Shown: positions 21,789 through 33,900, numbered from the stretch's first letter. The stretch: 64,000 nt of DNA from Valencia hispanica (GCA_963556495.2 OY747710.1:16751500-16815499), one strand, 5' to 3'. Numbers and translations: made by a program. The notes: generated from the letters alone by a model not told the origin.

Positions 21789-23210
21789 ATGGACCCAGCA
21801 CTCGCCCAGGAGATCGCCGCCCTCCGCCAGGACATCTGGGCCAACCTGGCCAGACTCGCTGCCTCTCCTCACCTTCCTGTGCGGGTCTCCGGAGCTGAGG
21901 AAATCCTTGGAGTGCTCCCTCACTTCAGGAGGGTGTTCTCTGCTCCGGATCTCACCACGCTGCGGAGCAAGGCGGAGAGGGTTCGCAGGGAGGCGTTGGA
22001 TCGGATCATCGGTCTGCCCTCTCCGTCTCCACCATCTGTCCGCCGGCGTAGGTCCCGCTGCGCCGCCGGGACTGTTACTGGGAGCGGGGAGCGGAGCGCC
22101 GCACCTTCACCGTCCGCATTCATCGGCACAAAGTTGGCGTTCTGTTCCCCGGGGATTGGTCCTCGACGGCAAGAGCCTCTTCTGCTGACTCACCGCAGAC
22201 AGCGACGCCGCCGAGTTGGGGCCGCTTCCGGGCCAGCTCCAGTCCGTGAGCCCGTTCCAGCTCCAGTCCGCGAGCCCGTTCCAGCTCCAGAGCCCGTTCC
22301 AGTCCCAGAGCCAGTCTCAGCCTCCAACATTCCTGGAGTCTTCCTGGCCATCACTTTGGCTGCTCTCCAGCAAGCGACATTTCCCCATGGGTCGCTGGAG
22401 CTCCCAGGGATGGTCAGGAAGTACCCGTCCCCGTCGCAAGAGCTCCCAGGGAGGGTCAGGGAGGACCCGTCCACGTCGCTAGAGCTCCCAGGGAGGGTCA
22501 AGAAGGACCCTCCAGAACCTTCGTCTCAGCAGGCGTCCGAGCCTCCAGAACCTTTGTCTCAGCAGGCGTCCGAGCCTCCAGAACCTTCGTCTCAGCAGGC
22601 GTCCGAGCCTCCAGAACCTTCGTCTCAGCAGGCGTCCGAGCCTCCAGAACCTTCGTCTCAGCAGGCGTCCGAGCCTCCAGACTCTCTTTGTCTCAGCAGG
22701 CGTCCGAAGCCTCCAGACTCTCTTTGTCTCGGCCGACCTTTACCGACCAGGCATCTTTGGCGCTACCTGACCCTCAGAAGAGGACCTAAGGGCCGTCCGC
22801 CCCACCTCCGTCCAGCCAGAGGACGCCACCGGGGCTGTCCGCCCGACCTCCAGGTCCTCAGGGGACGCCATCCGGGCCGTCCACCCGACCTCCGTCCAGC
22901 CAGAGGACGCCGCCGGGGCCGTCCGCCCGACCTCCGTCCAGCCAGAGGACGCCGCCGGGGCCGTCCGCCCGACCTCCAGGTCCTCAGGGGCCTCCTTCCG
23001 AGGGCCCCCTCCACCCACCCTGGCAAGGGTGCTTGTTTTTTTTCTCATCCCTTTCTTTTTCACTCTCTCCACGGCGTCTGGAATCCACCTTTAAAGGCCC
23101 TATTCCTGCCTCATTGTCTTCACCTGTCTGTCTCATCAACCACACCTGATCCCACTCACCTCCTGCCTTTAAGACCCCTCACTTCCTTTCACTCCCGGCC
23201 GGATCATTAG
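21789..23210 (+). CDS. Gag-like, proline-rich repetitive protein of the LTR element
   Basis: I chose the MDPALAQEIAALRQ start; an in-frame ATG six codons earlier lies inside the primer-binding site. About the first 90 residues look like a gag N-terminus (MDPA start, helical, then LPHFRRVFSAPDL). After that the frame is low complexity: PVREPVPAP repeats, five to six copies of an 11-residue unit with QASEPPEPSSQ, then RPPDLRPARGRRRG repeats. It runs to a stop inside the 3' LTR. No CCHC knuckle or enzyme motif is seen. The first part may be real gag; the rest is probably a tolerated open frame of tandem repeats. Shorter frames on both strands here are shadows. Confidence 0.55.
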   Translation: MDPALAQEIAALRQDIWANLARLAASPHLPVRVSGAEEILGVLPHFRRVFSAPDLTTLRSKAERVRREALDRIIGLPSPSPPSVRRRRSRCAAGTVTGSGERSAAPSPSAFIGTKLAFCSPGIGPRRQEPLLLTHRRQRRRRVGAASGPAPVREPVPAPVREPVPAPEPVPVPEPVSASNIPGVFLAITLAALQQATFPHGSLELPGMVRKYPSPSQELPGRVREDPSTSLELPGRVKKDPPEPSSQQASEPPEPLSQQASEPPEPSSQQASEPPEPSSQQASEPPEPSSQQASEPPDSLCLSRRPKPPDSLCLGRPLPTRHLWRYLTLRRGPKGRPPHLRPARGRHRGCPPDLQVLRGRHPGRPPDLRPARGRRRGRPPDLRPARGRRRGRPPDLQVLRGLLPRAPSTHPGKGACFFSHPFLFHSLHGVWNPPLKALFLPHCLHLSVSSTTPDPTHLLPLRPLTSFHSRPDH

Positions 23211-23387
23211 TAATTGTCAATCCCCATGGTGTGTGGTCTTCCTGCTGTCTTCCTTCCCTGCCCGATGTCCAGTGTTTCCGTTCCTACCATCTTCACCACC
23301 ATCATCACCACCTCCTCACTGTAATAAACATCCTGCACCTTCCTTCAGCGAGTGCGTTTGGGTCCATTCTCCACACACCACGTGACA
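23097..23387 (+). repeat. 3' LTR, lacking its first nine bases
   Basis: It aligns without gaps to 21478-21768, with two mismatches. The first nine bases (TGTCACGCT) are missing: the internal CCACCTTTAAAGG runs directly into GCCCTATTCC. A small deletion seems to have removed the polypurine tract and the LTR start. Confidence 0.85.
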
Positions 23388-23672
23388 GAATACCCCTCTG
23401 TGTGGCTAAATTAAAACAGTTGTGCAAAGAACAGTGTTTTATTATTCCTCCACAATGACTGGTGAAAGACTCATTGTCAGTTATTGCCTAGACTTCATGG
23501 ATATTGAGTAGTTATTACGCTTAGGAGGAAATAACCCTTATTAAATGAAATCATAATCTGAAAACTAAACTACAGCTTGAACCTAATTAGGTTATCTTTA
23601 TCTGATATTACATTTTGTTTAAAGTGTGACAAAAAACAAAAAGGAAATCTGGAAGGGGAACAGATACTTACT
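23388..23672 (+). mobile_element. Tc1-like transposon, 3' part
   Basis: It reads LKQLCKEQCF (23413-23442) and IPPQ, then the decayed C-terminal region. After that comes the inverted terminal arm, including CTTATTAAATGAA, AAGTGTGAC and GGAAATCTGGAAGGGGAACA. This completes the copy whose left part is at 10083-10790. Confidence 0.8.
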
Positions 23673-26202
23673 GTAAATATTTTTCTATACACACACACCG
23701 GTAACTTTCCGTACAGGGGTTGTATTAGTTTCTGAGTAGAACATGCCTCTCATTAGGGTGGACAAGCTGACATATTATTTCTTGGGGCTACACAGCCAAT
23801 TCAACATCTATTCTTCTATGCCTAATGTTCAAGCCTGTAAATTGGTGTTTAAACCACCTATTGAGAACTCCCAACATGAAGTAACCGTTACACAGGAAAG
23901 TGAAATAAACTAAAAAACACAGTGGGTAAGTCATATGAGGAGTGAGGGTATAACATTGATGATCTCCTTCAGGAGGGTCCTTAACCAGGCCAACTCAGGA
24001 AGTACTAACTCGTAAATGTGCACTGTATGAAAAATTTAAGTGGCTTAAATTGCATTAGATTACAGCAGCCATGAAGCGAGTAATGACAGAATAAAACAAT
24101 AAGCCTCGATGTGAGTTTTCCCAGCAGGAAGGAAAAGCATGTGGCTTCAGTTCGCAGGTCTGCTGCTGCTGCCACACCACCTGCAGCCAGTTGGACATGC
24201 CCCACTGCCAGGTGTAAAAGGATTTAATGCTTGTTAACTTGTCTTCTGTGTGAATATTGAGTGAAATTACAATCTTATAACCTGATATGTGCTCTAGCAA
24301 CTTTGTGCTTCATTTTTCTATTGTACCGCTACAGTGATTTCTGTCATCGTGGTGCTATGCGGCCGTGACACACTTCAAAGTGCTGCACTGCATTTTTCTC
24401 TCTACTGCTTTTATTTTTTTTGCAGCACTAGGTGGAACTGTGCTTTGTATACAGTGAGTCAGAGGTTCTTTTGTCCCAAGCTGTGTCCTTTAATGCAAAC
24501 TGTAATTCACCAAGTCCCAAAGCAGAACTTATAACACATTTGCAGGTATTAATGTAAGCTGCTCCGCCATTGACCCTGCCTCACTCTCTCCAGTTTTATT
24601 GATGCTTTCTTGTGTTGGATAAATAATTGGAAAGTCATCATTGCTGTGTTGAGAGAGACAGCTTTACAGGAGATTAAATGCATATATTTTATAAACAGAT
24701 TCCACAACACAATTCGTGAACTTGTGTGTTACATTTTGACAGGCTGTGCACACATTCTACAAGTATCTTTTAGAAAAGGTTTACCATGACAGCATTAAGC
24801 AGTCTCTAACTGAAAGAAATGACAGGGACAACCCACAAAATAGAGACTAGTGGGTGAGTTAATTACAGTAAAGACATCTAATAATTGTCTCAGACATGAG
24901 GCTTTTTATTTCCATACAATAGCTTTAACATTATGTAGCAGCAACTCATTAATTCAGTGTAAAGAATATTTGATGATTAATTCATATTTCAATCTTTAGG
25001 GTAAATTAGATCGTAAATCAAACTGTTGTAAGCATGCAATTACTGTATTTTAGCACTATATAAGTATTAATCATTTAAACACAAAGACAAAATAGAAAAT
25101 CTGATCAACTACTGATATTAAATTAAAAATTAGGAGATATAAAGGCAAAGGGAGCAGATAATGATTATAGCCTAAAAAATAAGACGGGTCTCATTCATGT
25201 TGCTCTCTGTGGTAGATGTTTATGTTAATAAAAAATGAAGGTACAAAGGGAATTATTTCTAAAACTAAGACAATGCCAAATTGGCAGTCAAAATAAGTTA
25301 TGTATTTTGCAGATAGTAGTATAGTTAGACTGAACGTAGGGGGTGGCAAGATCTTCCAAAAATACTTCTGTTTAAAGAGAACGCTGTCTCTTGAAGCACT
25401 ATCCACTTCTAGACCTTTTTAAATCCTACTTTCAATGACAGATCTACAAAGAATATGGGGTTGAGGGACCCACTAATATTAAGCCTCTGATCCACCTCAG
25501 GAGGTAGTCATAAACCCGTAACCACTATGAGCGGTAAAGTGAAGATGGGATTGGAAGACGAGTGTGATTTGGTGAATTGTAACAAGGCAAAGACAGTATC
25601 CCGATTCTGTGTCTGCAATGAGAGCAGAGACACTGACTGACCCGAGAAACACTTCTGTTCAGCAGAAAGGGACGCAAAACACCTCTTCTTATACTCAAAA
25701 CAATTATAAGATTTGAACAGTCTATATAAGAATCACAGCATAGAGTTTAGCTAAATGCCTCATGCCCTTTGCTCAAGGGAATGCTGCTGAGTCTTAGACC
25801 GCAGGCTTTGGTTCCATGACTCCAGCTGCCTACCCCGAAAGCACAAATGACTCCGTTGACTTGTATGATCTGAATGACAAGAAAAGAAGGGTTTGTGGTT
25901 GCATGTTTATGATGCGATCTGAAAGGGGTTATTGTGAGCTCCATATATGTAGGCTAATGCTTTTTAGCTTGACACTTGAACTCTATGTTTAAGACTTTTA
26001 TTTCAAATGTTCAGAGTTGCATTGTTTTTTTGACGGAGTCAACTGATAATGGCTGCCTGATGGACTGTCCAACAATGCTTGGCTCTATGTAAATTGAAGA
26101 AGACTCCATCATCTTTCAATTAAAATATAAAAAATCTTTTGGAGAGAAAAAATACAAACTGCACGAGTTGGGAGAATACTGCAATAGGCAAACATTTAGA
26201 CA
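23673..26202. other. Interval without supported feature
   Basis: AT-rich sequence with no recognised exon, RNA gene or transposon end. Confidence 0.5.
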
Positions 26203-26397
26203 CTTATTCAATTCAAATTCAATTCAAAATTACTTTATTAATCCCAAAGGGAAATTAAATGTTGTTGTAACTCATTATGCAAGTTCCTTCAAAGATTTGT
26301 TGTAGATGCTGATGGCTGTGGGTAGGGATGATTTTTTGTAGCGCTCTGCAGATTCTGAAGAAGCCTCGGACTGAAGACGCTCTGTAGTTGTATGACA
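26203..26397 (-). mobile_element. Rex1-like LINE 3' end, minus strand
   Basis: On the minus strand a short frame reads SAERYKKSSLPTAISIYN, the usual C-terminus of Rex1-type reverse transcriptases. It is followed by a short 3' UTR, TTTCCCTTTGGGATTAATAA, and a TTGAAT-type repeat tail. This is a strongly 5'-truncated copy of under 200 bp. Confidence 0.7.
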
Positions 26398-26810
26398 GTC
26401 TTATGTAGAGGATACTCTGGATCTATGGCGTCTTCTTTTCAACTCATCAGGGTTTTGTGGCTGTAGTTGAGGTATTATTTGAGCTTTTGTGATGTTAATC
26501 AGCTGCTGCCAGTTGTAAACCACCTTGTTGCCATGGTTATGCATCATAACAAATGTCCATAAATAAAAAGTATCAGCGAAAATCCTTCCAGCTGCACAGC
26601 ATTCAAAACCAGAGAGAACAATTGTCCACAAAAACAATGTTTCTACCAGAAATGGAAGAATTAAAGTTTTAAAAAAGAAAAAAATATGAACCAAAGTAAC
26701 AGAGCTACTCCAACATGCTGCCACCTTGAGCGGCGCAATTACGGAAATTATGACACCAGAGTTGGAATAAGGATTGTAGTTGTGCATCTAGTTTAAAATA
26801 TTATAATAAT
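26398..26810. other. Interval without supported feature
   Basis: I see no feature in this stretch beyond the 8-bp duplication (26803-26810) of the adjoining hAT element. Confidence 0.5.
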
Positions 26811-27223
26811 TAGGGATGTACGAAAATATGGATATACCGATATATCACAATATTTAATTTCCCGATATTGTATCGATATTCAAAAGGAAAATATAGTTTG
26901 TTTGTTGTTTTTTTAGGATTTGAATGGAACCATTAATGATGACAGTCATGTTTGTAGTAAAATTTAAAGTAGGACTGGTGGTTTGTGGCTGTTTTCACCT
27001 TCTTTGTTCCAGTGGATCAACTAGATCTAGTAATAAAATTGGATGTGTTAAAGTATGAAACAGGTTGGAGTGTTTAGAATGTTGTGACAATTTTTCTACA
27101 GTAAAATTCAGTTTTAAAAATCACAATATATAGTCTTATTCATAGTATCACAATATCTCGTATCTTCTCCCCTGTATCACGATACATATCGTACTGCCAG
27201 AGTTTTACCTTTACACATCCCTA
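26811..27223. mobile_element. hAT-type MITE
   Basis: The ends TAGGGATGT and ACATCCCTA flank a 413-bp non-coding element. It is bordered by ATAATAAT and ATATTAAT, an 8-bp duplication with one mismatch. Subterminal GATATACCGATATATC, TATCGATATT and TATCACGATACATATCG motifs are palindromic. No transposase is present. Confidence 0.8.
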
Positions 27224-27231
27224 ATATTAAT

Positions 27232-28039
27232 TCTACTCTGAACAGATTTTTTTTAAACACAGTTTGAGATTTATGCAACCTTTGTTCTGTTTGTGCTGCA
27301 CAAAAAGCAGTTTTCACTTTAAGACCACTTTAAATAAAAATAAGCATTAAAAACCACAACATTAAATCTGGACAACATTATTGTACATTGGTTACAGATT
27401 CTTTGAAACACAATTTGTAATCCATAAAACCTTCTTTTTTTTCAAACAAAATATATTTTAGTTTTAACAAAAATATTGGTAAAATCTCCTTGTTATTTTC
27501 ACATAAACCCATTCCTGTGTATCTTGTGCTGTGATATGGATCTATGGTTACCCCTCTAATAACAATCCAACACAATATGAAGAAGATTAACAAAAATAGG
27601 TAGATCATCTGATAAAAAAGTAATTCTTATAAGCACATTCCCATTAGAAGAAAGCTGTAAAGGCACCGCGGTAAAAACACAAGTAAAGTAACTGTTTAAC
27701 AGATGTCCTTCCCCGGTCACATGATCTTTACACACACCTGCTCTTAATTTTAACCTGAAATCACATATGTCACTCCCGTGGTTTACACAGGCATACTTCA
27801 TAAACTTTAATTAATACTGATTCGTTTGAAGAAAAAAAAAGAAAATGCCTTTCTATATTAGTTGATTAATCAAGAAAAACATGTAGGGTGCTAATTGTCC
27901 TGCTGGGAGTCGTAAAATCAGAGTAGAAAGTGATTAAATAGTGAAATGTTATGAAATAGTCAAAAACAGCAGATAAAACCTAAATGAATTATTATATCAA
28001 GTCCGCCCTATATTTGAGTACATTTACAGTACAGTTATT
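27232..28039. other. Interval without supported feature
   Basis: AT-rich sequence. Two short minus-strand frames have no recognisable motifs. Confidence 0.5.
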
Positions 28040-28174
28040 TGGATTCCTCCCACAGTTCAAGACATGCATGTCAGCTTAGTTGAAGATTCTAAATTCACCT
28101 TTCCATGGTATGTTCACTAACCCTCACTTGCCCCTTGCAACTCTCACAAGGACAAAACATGTATAGGCAATGGA
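28040..28174 (+). repeat. LINE-related 3' repeat remnant with GGAT tail
   Basis: TCCTCCCACAGTTCAAGACA, then GATTCTAAATT and a terminal AATGGATGGATG match the layout of a common fish LINE-derived 3' end. The copy is diverged and partly deleted. Related pieces are at 42430-42560 and 51980-52130. Confidence 0.5.
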
Positions 28175-28890
28175 TGGATGACTGGAAATGTCTGTTTGCT
28201 GTAATTAATAATACCAGCTTTTCAGCACAATTGTGCAAGCAAAGTTTTGGAATACTTTTTTTCTGCTGTTAATTCCCTGCATCTTTAGTAAAAAAAAGTG
28301 CATGAAGAGCAAGTATTGGCAAAATTATCTTTAGAAACAACCCCGCCTTCTAAGTATTTGAGCTTATAAATAACAGGAAGGACCTTTCTGCTTTGCAATA
28401 TCACTTGTGCTGTAGTCATTTTTAGATTTAGTTTTCCTTGTTTTTGTTTTTATGTATCCCTAATTTTTTTTTCCTTCTCTTAATTAAACACAAAAATACA
28501 GAAGCAGTGTTGAAAAAGCAAGTACATTCTTACTCCTTTCATGAGAACTAGAAAGATAAGTAGCCGCAGGGTCTGCTTATCAAAGGGTCTTGATTAACTA
28601 ATCATCAGCCTGTGTGAACACCTATTAAAAAAGGAGATATTTTGGTTAGTTGTCGCTCCAGAATATTTAGGTGTGTGCTAACGTGATGGCAAAGGGGAAA
28701 GAGCTCAGTATTATCTTACAAATTTTGAAAGGTGTCCTCTAGACAATGTGGAGTCCTTCTACAACAAGAGAGATTATTCACAAACAGAAAACATTCAACT
28801 AAAAGCGTGAGTTCTCCAGCAACATCAACATTATGAAGTTCCTCTTCATGAAAGTTGAAAGAAGTTTTGCCATAAATATCTACTGTAGAT
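28175..28890. other. Interval without supported feature
   Basis: No feature is recognised. Confidence 0.45.
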
Positions 28891-28894
28891 TTAA

Positions 28895-29605
28895 AGGGCA
28901 CATATCATGCAAAATCAACTTTTTTTAACCTTTAAATGCCTTTTGCTGTGTATTTGGAGACCCTGGGAGTAGAGAAAGGTTTAAATTAGTCTCTTCAGGT
29001 GCTGAAAAGACAGCTTTAGTTTCTATTTTGGTCCAATTTTGCAGTCTGTTCAGATTTTTCTGCTGCCTATTACGTTTCTTGGGCTATTACGTCACAGTCT
29101 TTGGAGCGACACAGCCAAATAAGGCAAATGAATTCCGAACAAACACTTCCTGGAATCCGCCATTTTTCTTACTTGCTGCGACTTTGTAGTCCAAGTCAGT
29201 GCAGGTTCATCATCTTCATTTTCCTCTTGCTCAGGATCAGACTCTGGCTCAAACATGTATGGCTGGATAGACAAGTCTTCCATTCTTGACATTTTCTCAT
29301 TAAATATCAATAAAAACTTTTTGAGCTGCTGGATAATTGTATCTCTGCTGTCAAACTACATAAATAGCTGAGTTAACCCGAGCTGCACCTCTGTGACATG
29401 TAGGGGGGCGGAGTTTCAAATGCCTCATTTGCATTTAAAGAAAGCGGTTGCTCCCAGATGCACCTTAGAACAGGGGTATAAGAGGGGCCTGTGGCGCTTC
29501 AATAATGAAAATTCAGACCCAAGCATTGTAGTTCCACAATGTAAGGACCACAACTGCATAGCTTAAATGTAAAAAGGAAATATTTAAAAGCATGATATAT
29601 CCGCT
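28895..29605 (-). mobile_element. TTAA-type DNA element carrying one exon
   Basis: The inverted ends AGGGCACATATCATGCAAAA and AGCGGATATATCATGCTTTT flank a 711-bp element between TTAA sites (28891-28894 and 29606-29609). TTAA duplication fits Kolobok or piggyBac-type elements. Inside, the minus strand has a 40-codon exon with a good splice donor. The rest is non-coding. Confidence 0.75.
29173..29292 (-). CDS. Partial first exon with PYMFEPE motif
   Basis: The minus strand encodes 40 residues starting MSRMEDLSIQPYMFEPESD, followed by an acidic stretch. It ends in phase 0 before the donor GTAAGA. The PYxFEPE-type motif recalls the cysteine-poor leader of P2X7-C-terminus-like proteins that recur beside transposons in fish genomes. 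That link is from memory and tentative. No matching second exon was found, so this is probably the surviving 5' end of a deleted transposon gene. Confidence 0.5.
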
Positions 29606-29689
29606 TTAAGGAAAAAAACATGGCCAAATTTACTTGGCAATAAATCTTACATACAATTCTTTTGAGAATTCGATGAAAAATATTTCAGT

Positions 29690-30120
29690 GAACTGTATTC
29701 TCATTCCTCCAGAGCAGTATCCAGGGGACTGTTGGCCAAAAGTAGGATTAAGATATCCAGGATAAGTGACTGAGCTCAGCTCATTGAATCCAAAACAAGG
29801 GCATCCAGGCTTAATTGGTTGCACCAAGCCAGGATGAGCAGACACAAATTCATCAAGCCAGGTGTAACCTATTCTGGATAAGGGCACGCTCACGACTCCA
29901 TCAACTAGACCCCGCCACCGATCACAGATTCACTGATTCACCATGGCAAATAGAGGGCTTACTTTATCCCGTCTGAGGCAGAAATCCTCATGAAGGCATA
30001 TGAGGAGGTAAAAGACAATTAAAAAGAAAGGCAACACCGCCACAGTGATAAAGCAAAGACAAAAAAGTATGGTAAAGTATTGCTGACCACCTGAATGCCT
30101 AAGAAGTGCACAACTAAACA
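29690..30120 (+). pseudogene. PIF/Harbinger remnant with Myb/SANT-like ORF
   Basis: The plus strand has ATG at 29943, reading MANRGL, then after a frameshift IPSEAEILMKAYEEVKD, a stop, and further on ADHLNA. This is the layout of the Myb/SANT-like accessory protein of fish Harbinger elements. The preceding 250 bp contain CCAGGATAAGTGACTGAGCT-type sequence seen near such elements. No second end was defined. Confidence 0.6.
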
Positions 30121-30456
30121 CTCTTCACTCCACTGAAACATGACGATTACAATCCAAATAGTTAAGTCACATTTCCAAAAATGCAGTAGTTCTCTAACTA
30201 TGAATCAGTTGAATTTTTTTATTTAAATACACTGCAGAAATGAGTGAAATTGTGTAAATGTACCTCGATCAGACTATAACTCTAATAAATAGATGAGCTA
30301 ATAATAATAATATTAATAAGAATAATAAGTTGAATTCGTGGAGCACCTTTCGAAAGGATCTATGGTGACTTGTTCAATGACTTCATTGAATTTCCTTTAG
30401 GACAAGTAAAGTTTCTCTTTCTTTATGTTTGCTTTACGCATGTGTGTGTGTGTAGG

Positions 30457-30458
<2 letters not shown>

Positions 30459-30530
<72 letters not shown>
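30459..30530. repeat. (TG)n microsatellite
   Basis: 36 uninterrupted TG units follow a shorter TG run at 30441-30453. Open frames across it are artefacts. Confidence 0.95.
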
Positions 30531-30533
<3 letters not shown>

Positions 30534-30908
30534 TGTAGATTAAACATGGCTGGGTCAAAACGGACATGGCAGCAATTCAAAATGAAATACAAGAACATCC
30601 TGGTTCCTGCAGGTGCCTGCTCACACATTGTCTGTACTATTTTAGCAGTGATTCTGGCAAGGGGGAACCTGTCAAATATGTGTTATAGTATTTTAGTTAA
30701 TATGTATGCTTCAGATTTCAGTTAAACATGTCCTGCAGTCGTAGAGGATTTTTAAAAATGTAATTTTAATTGATTTGGCCTCTTATGACGTTTGTGCTGT
30801 ATACTGTCCTTGTAAACGCTTGCAGGGAAGTTATTACATCCATTCATTTGTCTATTCATTTGACGTGTATGTATTTGTCCTGCATTTATTTCAGTGGGCA
30901 GACATGCA

Positions 30909-30910
<2 letters not shown>

Positions 30911-30968
<58 letters not shown>
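30911..30968. repeat. (ATT)n microsatellite
   Basis: About 19 uninterrupted ATT units. Confidence 0.95.
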
Positions 30969-30969
<1 letters not shown>

Positions 30970-33900
30970 GTTGTTGTCTGAGTATTTGACTTCACTTCTA
31001 ACCAAGGTGTGTAGCATTAGTTAGAAGTGGTGTCTTGTGGCCAAATGAAATGTTTCTCTGAGAAAAGCTAAATGCAGACAGGCGTCTAGAGTTGTGTGGT
31101 GTGTTCTCACTAAAATAAGGTCATGCATCTATGTGAATACTGCAAGAATCTCAGTGTTATGGTTACCTCACAACATAAAACTTTTAAAACTCTCCTTCGA
31201 GTGCTAGTTTAAGTCTTCAAGCTACCGCTTCCAGACATTTATTTGGCTTTTGTCTTCTTCACTGGACAAATCATAAATCTTCACTTTTTAAACTCAAACT
31301 CGAGATTGGGCCTCTACTATCACTAGTTTTGTCCTGGGTGAAGACTTTAATATGTCTGGATGTCCTACTTTAGACTTCCAGGCATGACATCATCACTTTT
31401 ATGGAACCTTTGACTGCATTTCCGATTAGTTTCAGTCACTTTTTTCTGTTTCTACCTGTTTTAAATATTTACTCATTTCTGACATGGAAATTAATACAAC
31501 TATTGTAACCTACAAGCCTGGACATAGGTGGAAAAGAGAAGTTGTAAAAATAATAATATATATTCTTTAAATTTGTTAATTTCTAACCAGAAAAAATAAT
31601 AACAATCAACTCAGAATAGATTTATCCATTGTTACATGAGTTTTATTGGTGCTTGCTTTATCAATACACAGGCAAACTGCACAAGTCAAAGTAAAAAAAA
31701 ACAAAAACAAGGTTAACATCCAAAACGTTACATACATGTCCTAGTCAGCAATTTATAATCTTATCTGAGCAAAGTGAAACAACCTTCTCTAGACAAATGT
31801 TAATTAATAGATGTTTCTACCTATTTCTACCTGTTTCTCAAAACTAAAGATCCTAATAATGCACATCAGCCTGCGTAGCTTACGTAAGGTCTTAGCTGTA
31901 AGATAATAGCGACACCAGTATCGCTACATTGATAGGAAATAGATTCCGAGGCAGAGAAAGTACAAAAACAAAATTTTCACTAAAAAGCACTGGTATGGGA
32001 TTAGACAGCACAAAGATAATTCAAGGTACCAGATTAGTATCGGAGTTTGTTTTACAAGATTCACAGCAGGTTTAAAAACTGCCCCGTTGCTCCCACATTA
32101 ACGTTCTCACTAGCTGAGCACAGCTCTTGGCACTCACCAAAATGTGAGGGTCAGTCAGCAATGCAGAATGAAGAAAAAAAACTTGACAAATTTGCATTTA
32201 TGTCATGAGGGAAGTTGTGATAATTTGCAAAGCCATCAACTGGATGTCCTTTCATATCTGAAGTCTCTGCTGCCCTATCACTCATGCACACAGGGGATCT
32301 TAATGATGGCTCTCCTATTTGCAGTTATTTCAGGAAATTCAATGACTTACTTGCTAGGGTCATGAGCAAAATGAACAAGACAAGCATCTTTGAAGATTAT
32401 GATAATGGGAGAGGAGGGCAAAATTGGAATTGTTTTAAAATTCACCCACACGTTCCACATCTTATTATCCTGCCACTTGGCAGCCAACCATTTTCAAAGG
32501 CGTGATAAAAATACACATTAGATATATTCGCAGCGACTGCTGCGTGGCAGAGAATTTTATGGCCTGTGAAGTCTAGCATTTCAAAATGAGAAAAATAAAA
32601 AATAAAAGACAAGGATCAGAAATCTGAAGATATATGTTGGTCCATCTGTAAAACAGTCATTAAGATGTACTCAGCACAGTAGATGAAATTTAGCTGTGCA
32701 TCATGTAATTTACAGTGCTTGGTTTTTGAAGCTAAATGTTACATACGCCTATACTGAGATGAAAATTGAAACCTTCTGTTCTGGGCGGGAGGCAGACGAT
32801 TCAACGCTTAATACGACAGTGAATTGAGGACCAGATGGAGCAGACTAAAACACGCTTTAGGAGGGTGGATGCTTTTTCAAGAAGAAGACACATGCAAATC
32901 AGGTCTTCAGTTAAGCTGTTGACTCATACAATTTTGCAGTGTTTACCAATAAGAAATTGTAATTGAACACTAATAGTGCTTTTTATGCAAAACCCGGATA
33001 AAACTAAACGTTTAGAGAAATGTGTTATTCCAGCTGACCCCAGAGCTGAAATGGTACATTAGCAAATTATGAAAGGTTTAGTATGTGCTCTGCATGTAAT
33101 GAAAAGGAAGAAAAGGACACTGCGACCTCACTAAACACACACACACATTAAGAAAATGTCAGCCATGGCTTTTGATCTGTGCAGACTAAATAAGTACTGA
33201 CTAAAACATATGCAATTAAGTTTGTGAGGGAGAAACATCTGAGACCATGTGTCCACCCGTGTCACAGACAGTGTGGCTCAACATAAAATTATTCATCTCA
33301 TTCTGAACCTGCTCCTTCTTTGCTTTATACTTCTATCCGGTAATTAGAACTGCACAAAGTACGTTGTCTGCATATCTTCGACATTGTTTTAGTTGGGAAG
33401 CAAGGAATTTCTCTTTAGTGGAAACTATAATAAATTCAAAAGGGTACAGCATGCATTGTCAAAATTTCTCTACATGTGAACACCTGGGTAGAAGATGATT
33501 TTTGTTTCATACGCTACATATAAACGTTTCTTGTTAGAGTGCATTTTTTACCTATTCTCTTTTTCCAGTAACAAATAAATGAATTAATTAAAAATAACCT
33601 TGAACAAAAACCTGGGTGTGATTTAAGGTCAGGACTACTCTCCCAAATTTAAGATAGTTAAGTTAGTTAGTTAAACTAGAGCTTCTTTGTATTTTTGAGG
33701 TCTCCAAACATCTGAATTTAGACTCAAAAAACCAATTCTTATGTTGGATTTAATATTTTGGCAAAAAATTCTGAGGATTTAAATTTATACTGAATCTTAA
33801 GAGGAAAAAAGATTGTTCCCTGAGATTGTTACCTAATTTTTGGCCTTGCAGGTGTTCCCCTTGGCCTTCAGACAGAAGCAAAAATGGCACTATGAGGTGT

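Larger units (their letters stand above)
21469..23387 (+). mobile_element. Non-autonomous sushi/Tf1-type LTR retrotransposon
   Basis: Direct repeats of 300 and 291 bp flank a 1328-bp internal region. The 4-bp duplication GAAT lies outside (21465-21468 and 23388-23391), and the Tc1 sequence reads on across it. The repeats differ at two positions only, so the insertion is recent. The internal region has a gag-like start but no protease, reverse transcriptase, RNase H or integrase, so it must depend on enzymes supplied in trans. A 12-nt self-priming pair places it in the Tf1/sushi group, known in fish. Confidence 0.85.

Noticed and set aside
22500..22690. Regular 33-bp repeats as a possible CRISPR array
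   Set aside because: Units are contiguous with no spacers, in frame, and sit inside an LTR element of a eukaryotic genome.
30434..30725. Open frames over the TG array
   Set aside because: Dinucleotide repeat read as Cys-Val or His-Thr; no coding evidence.
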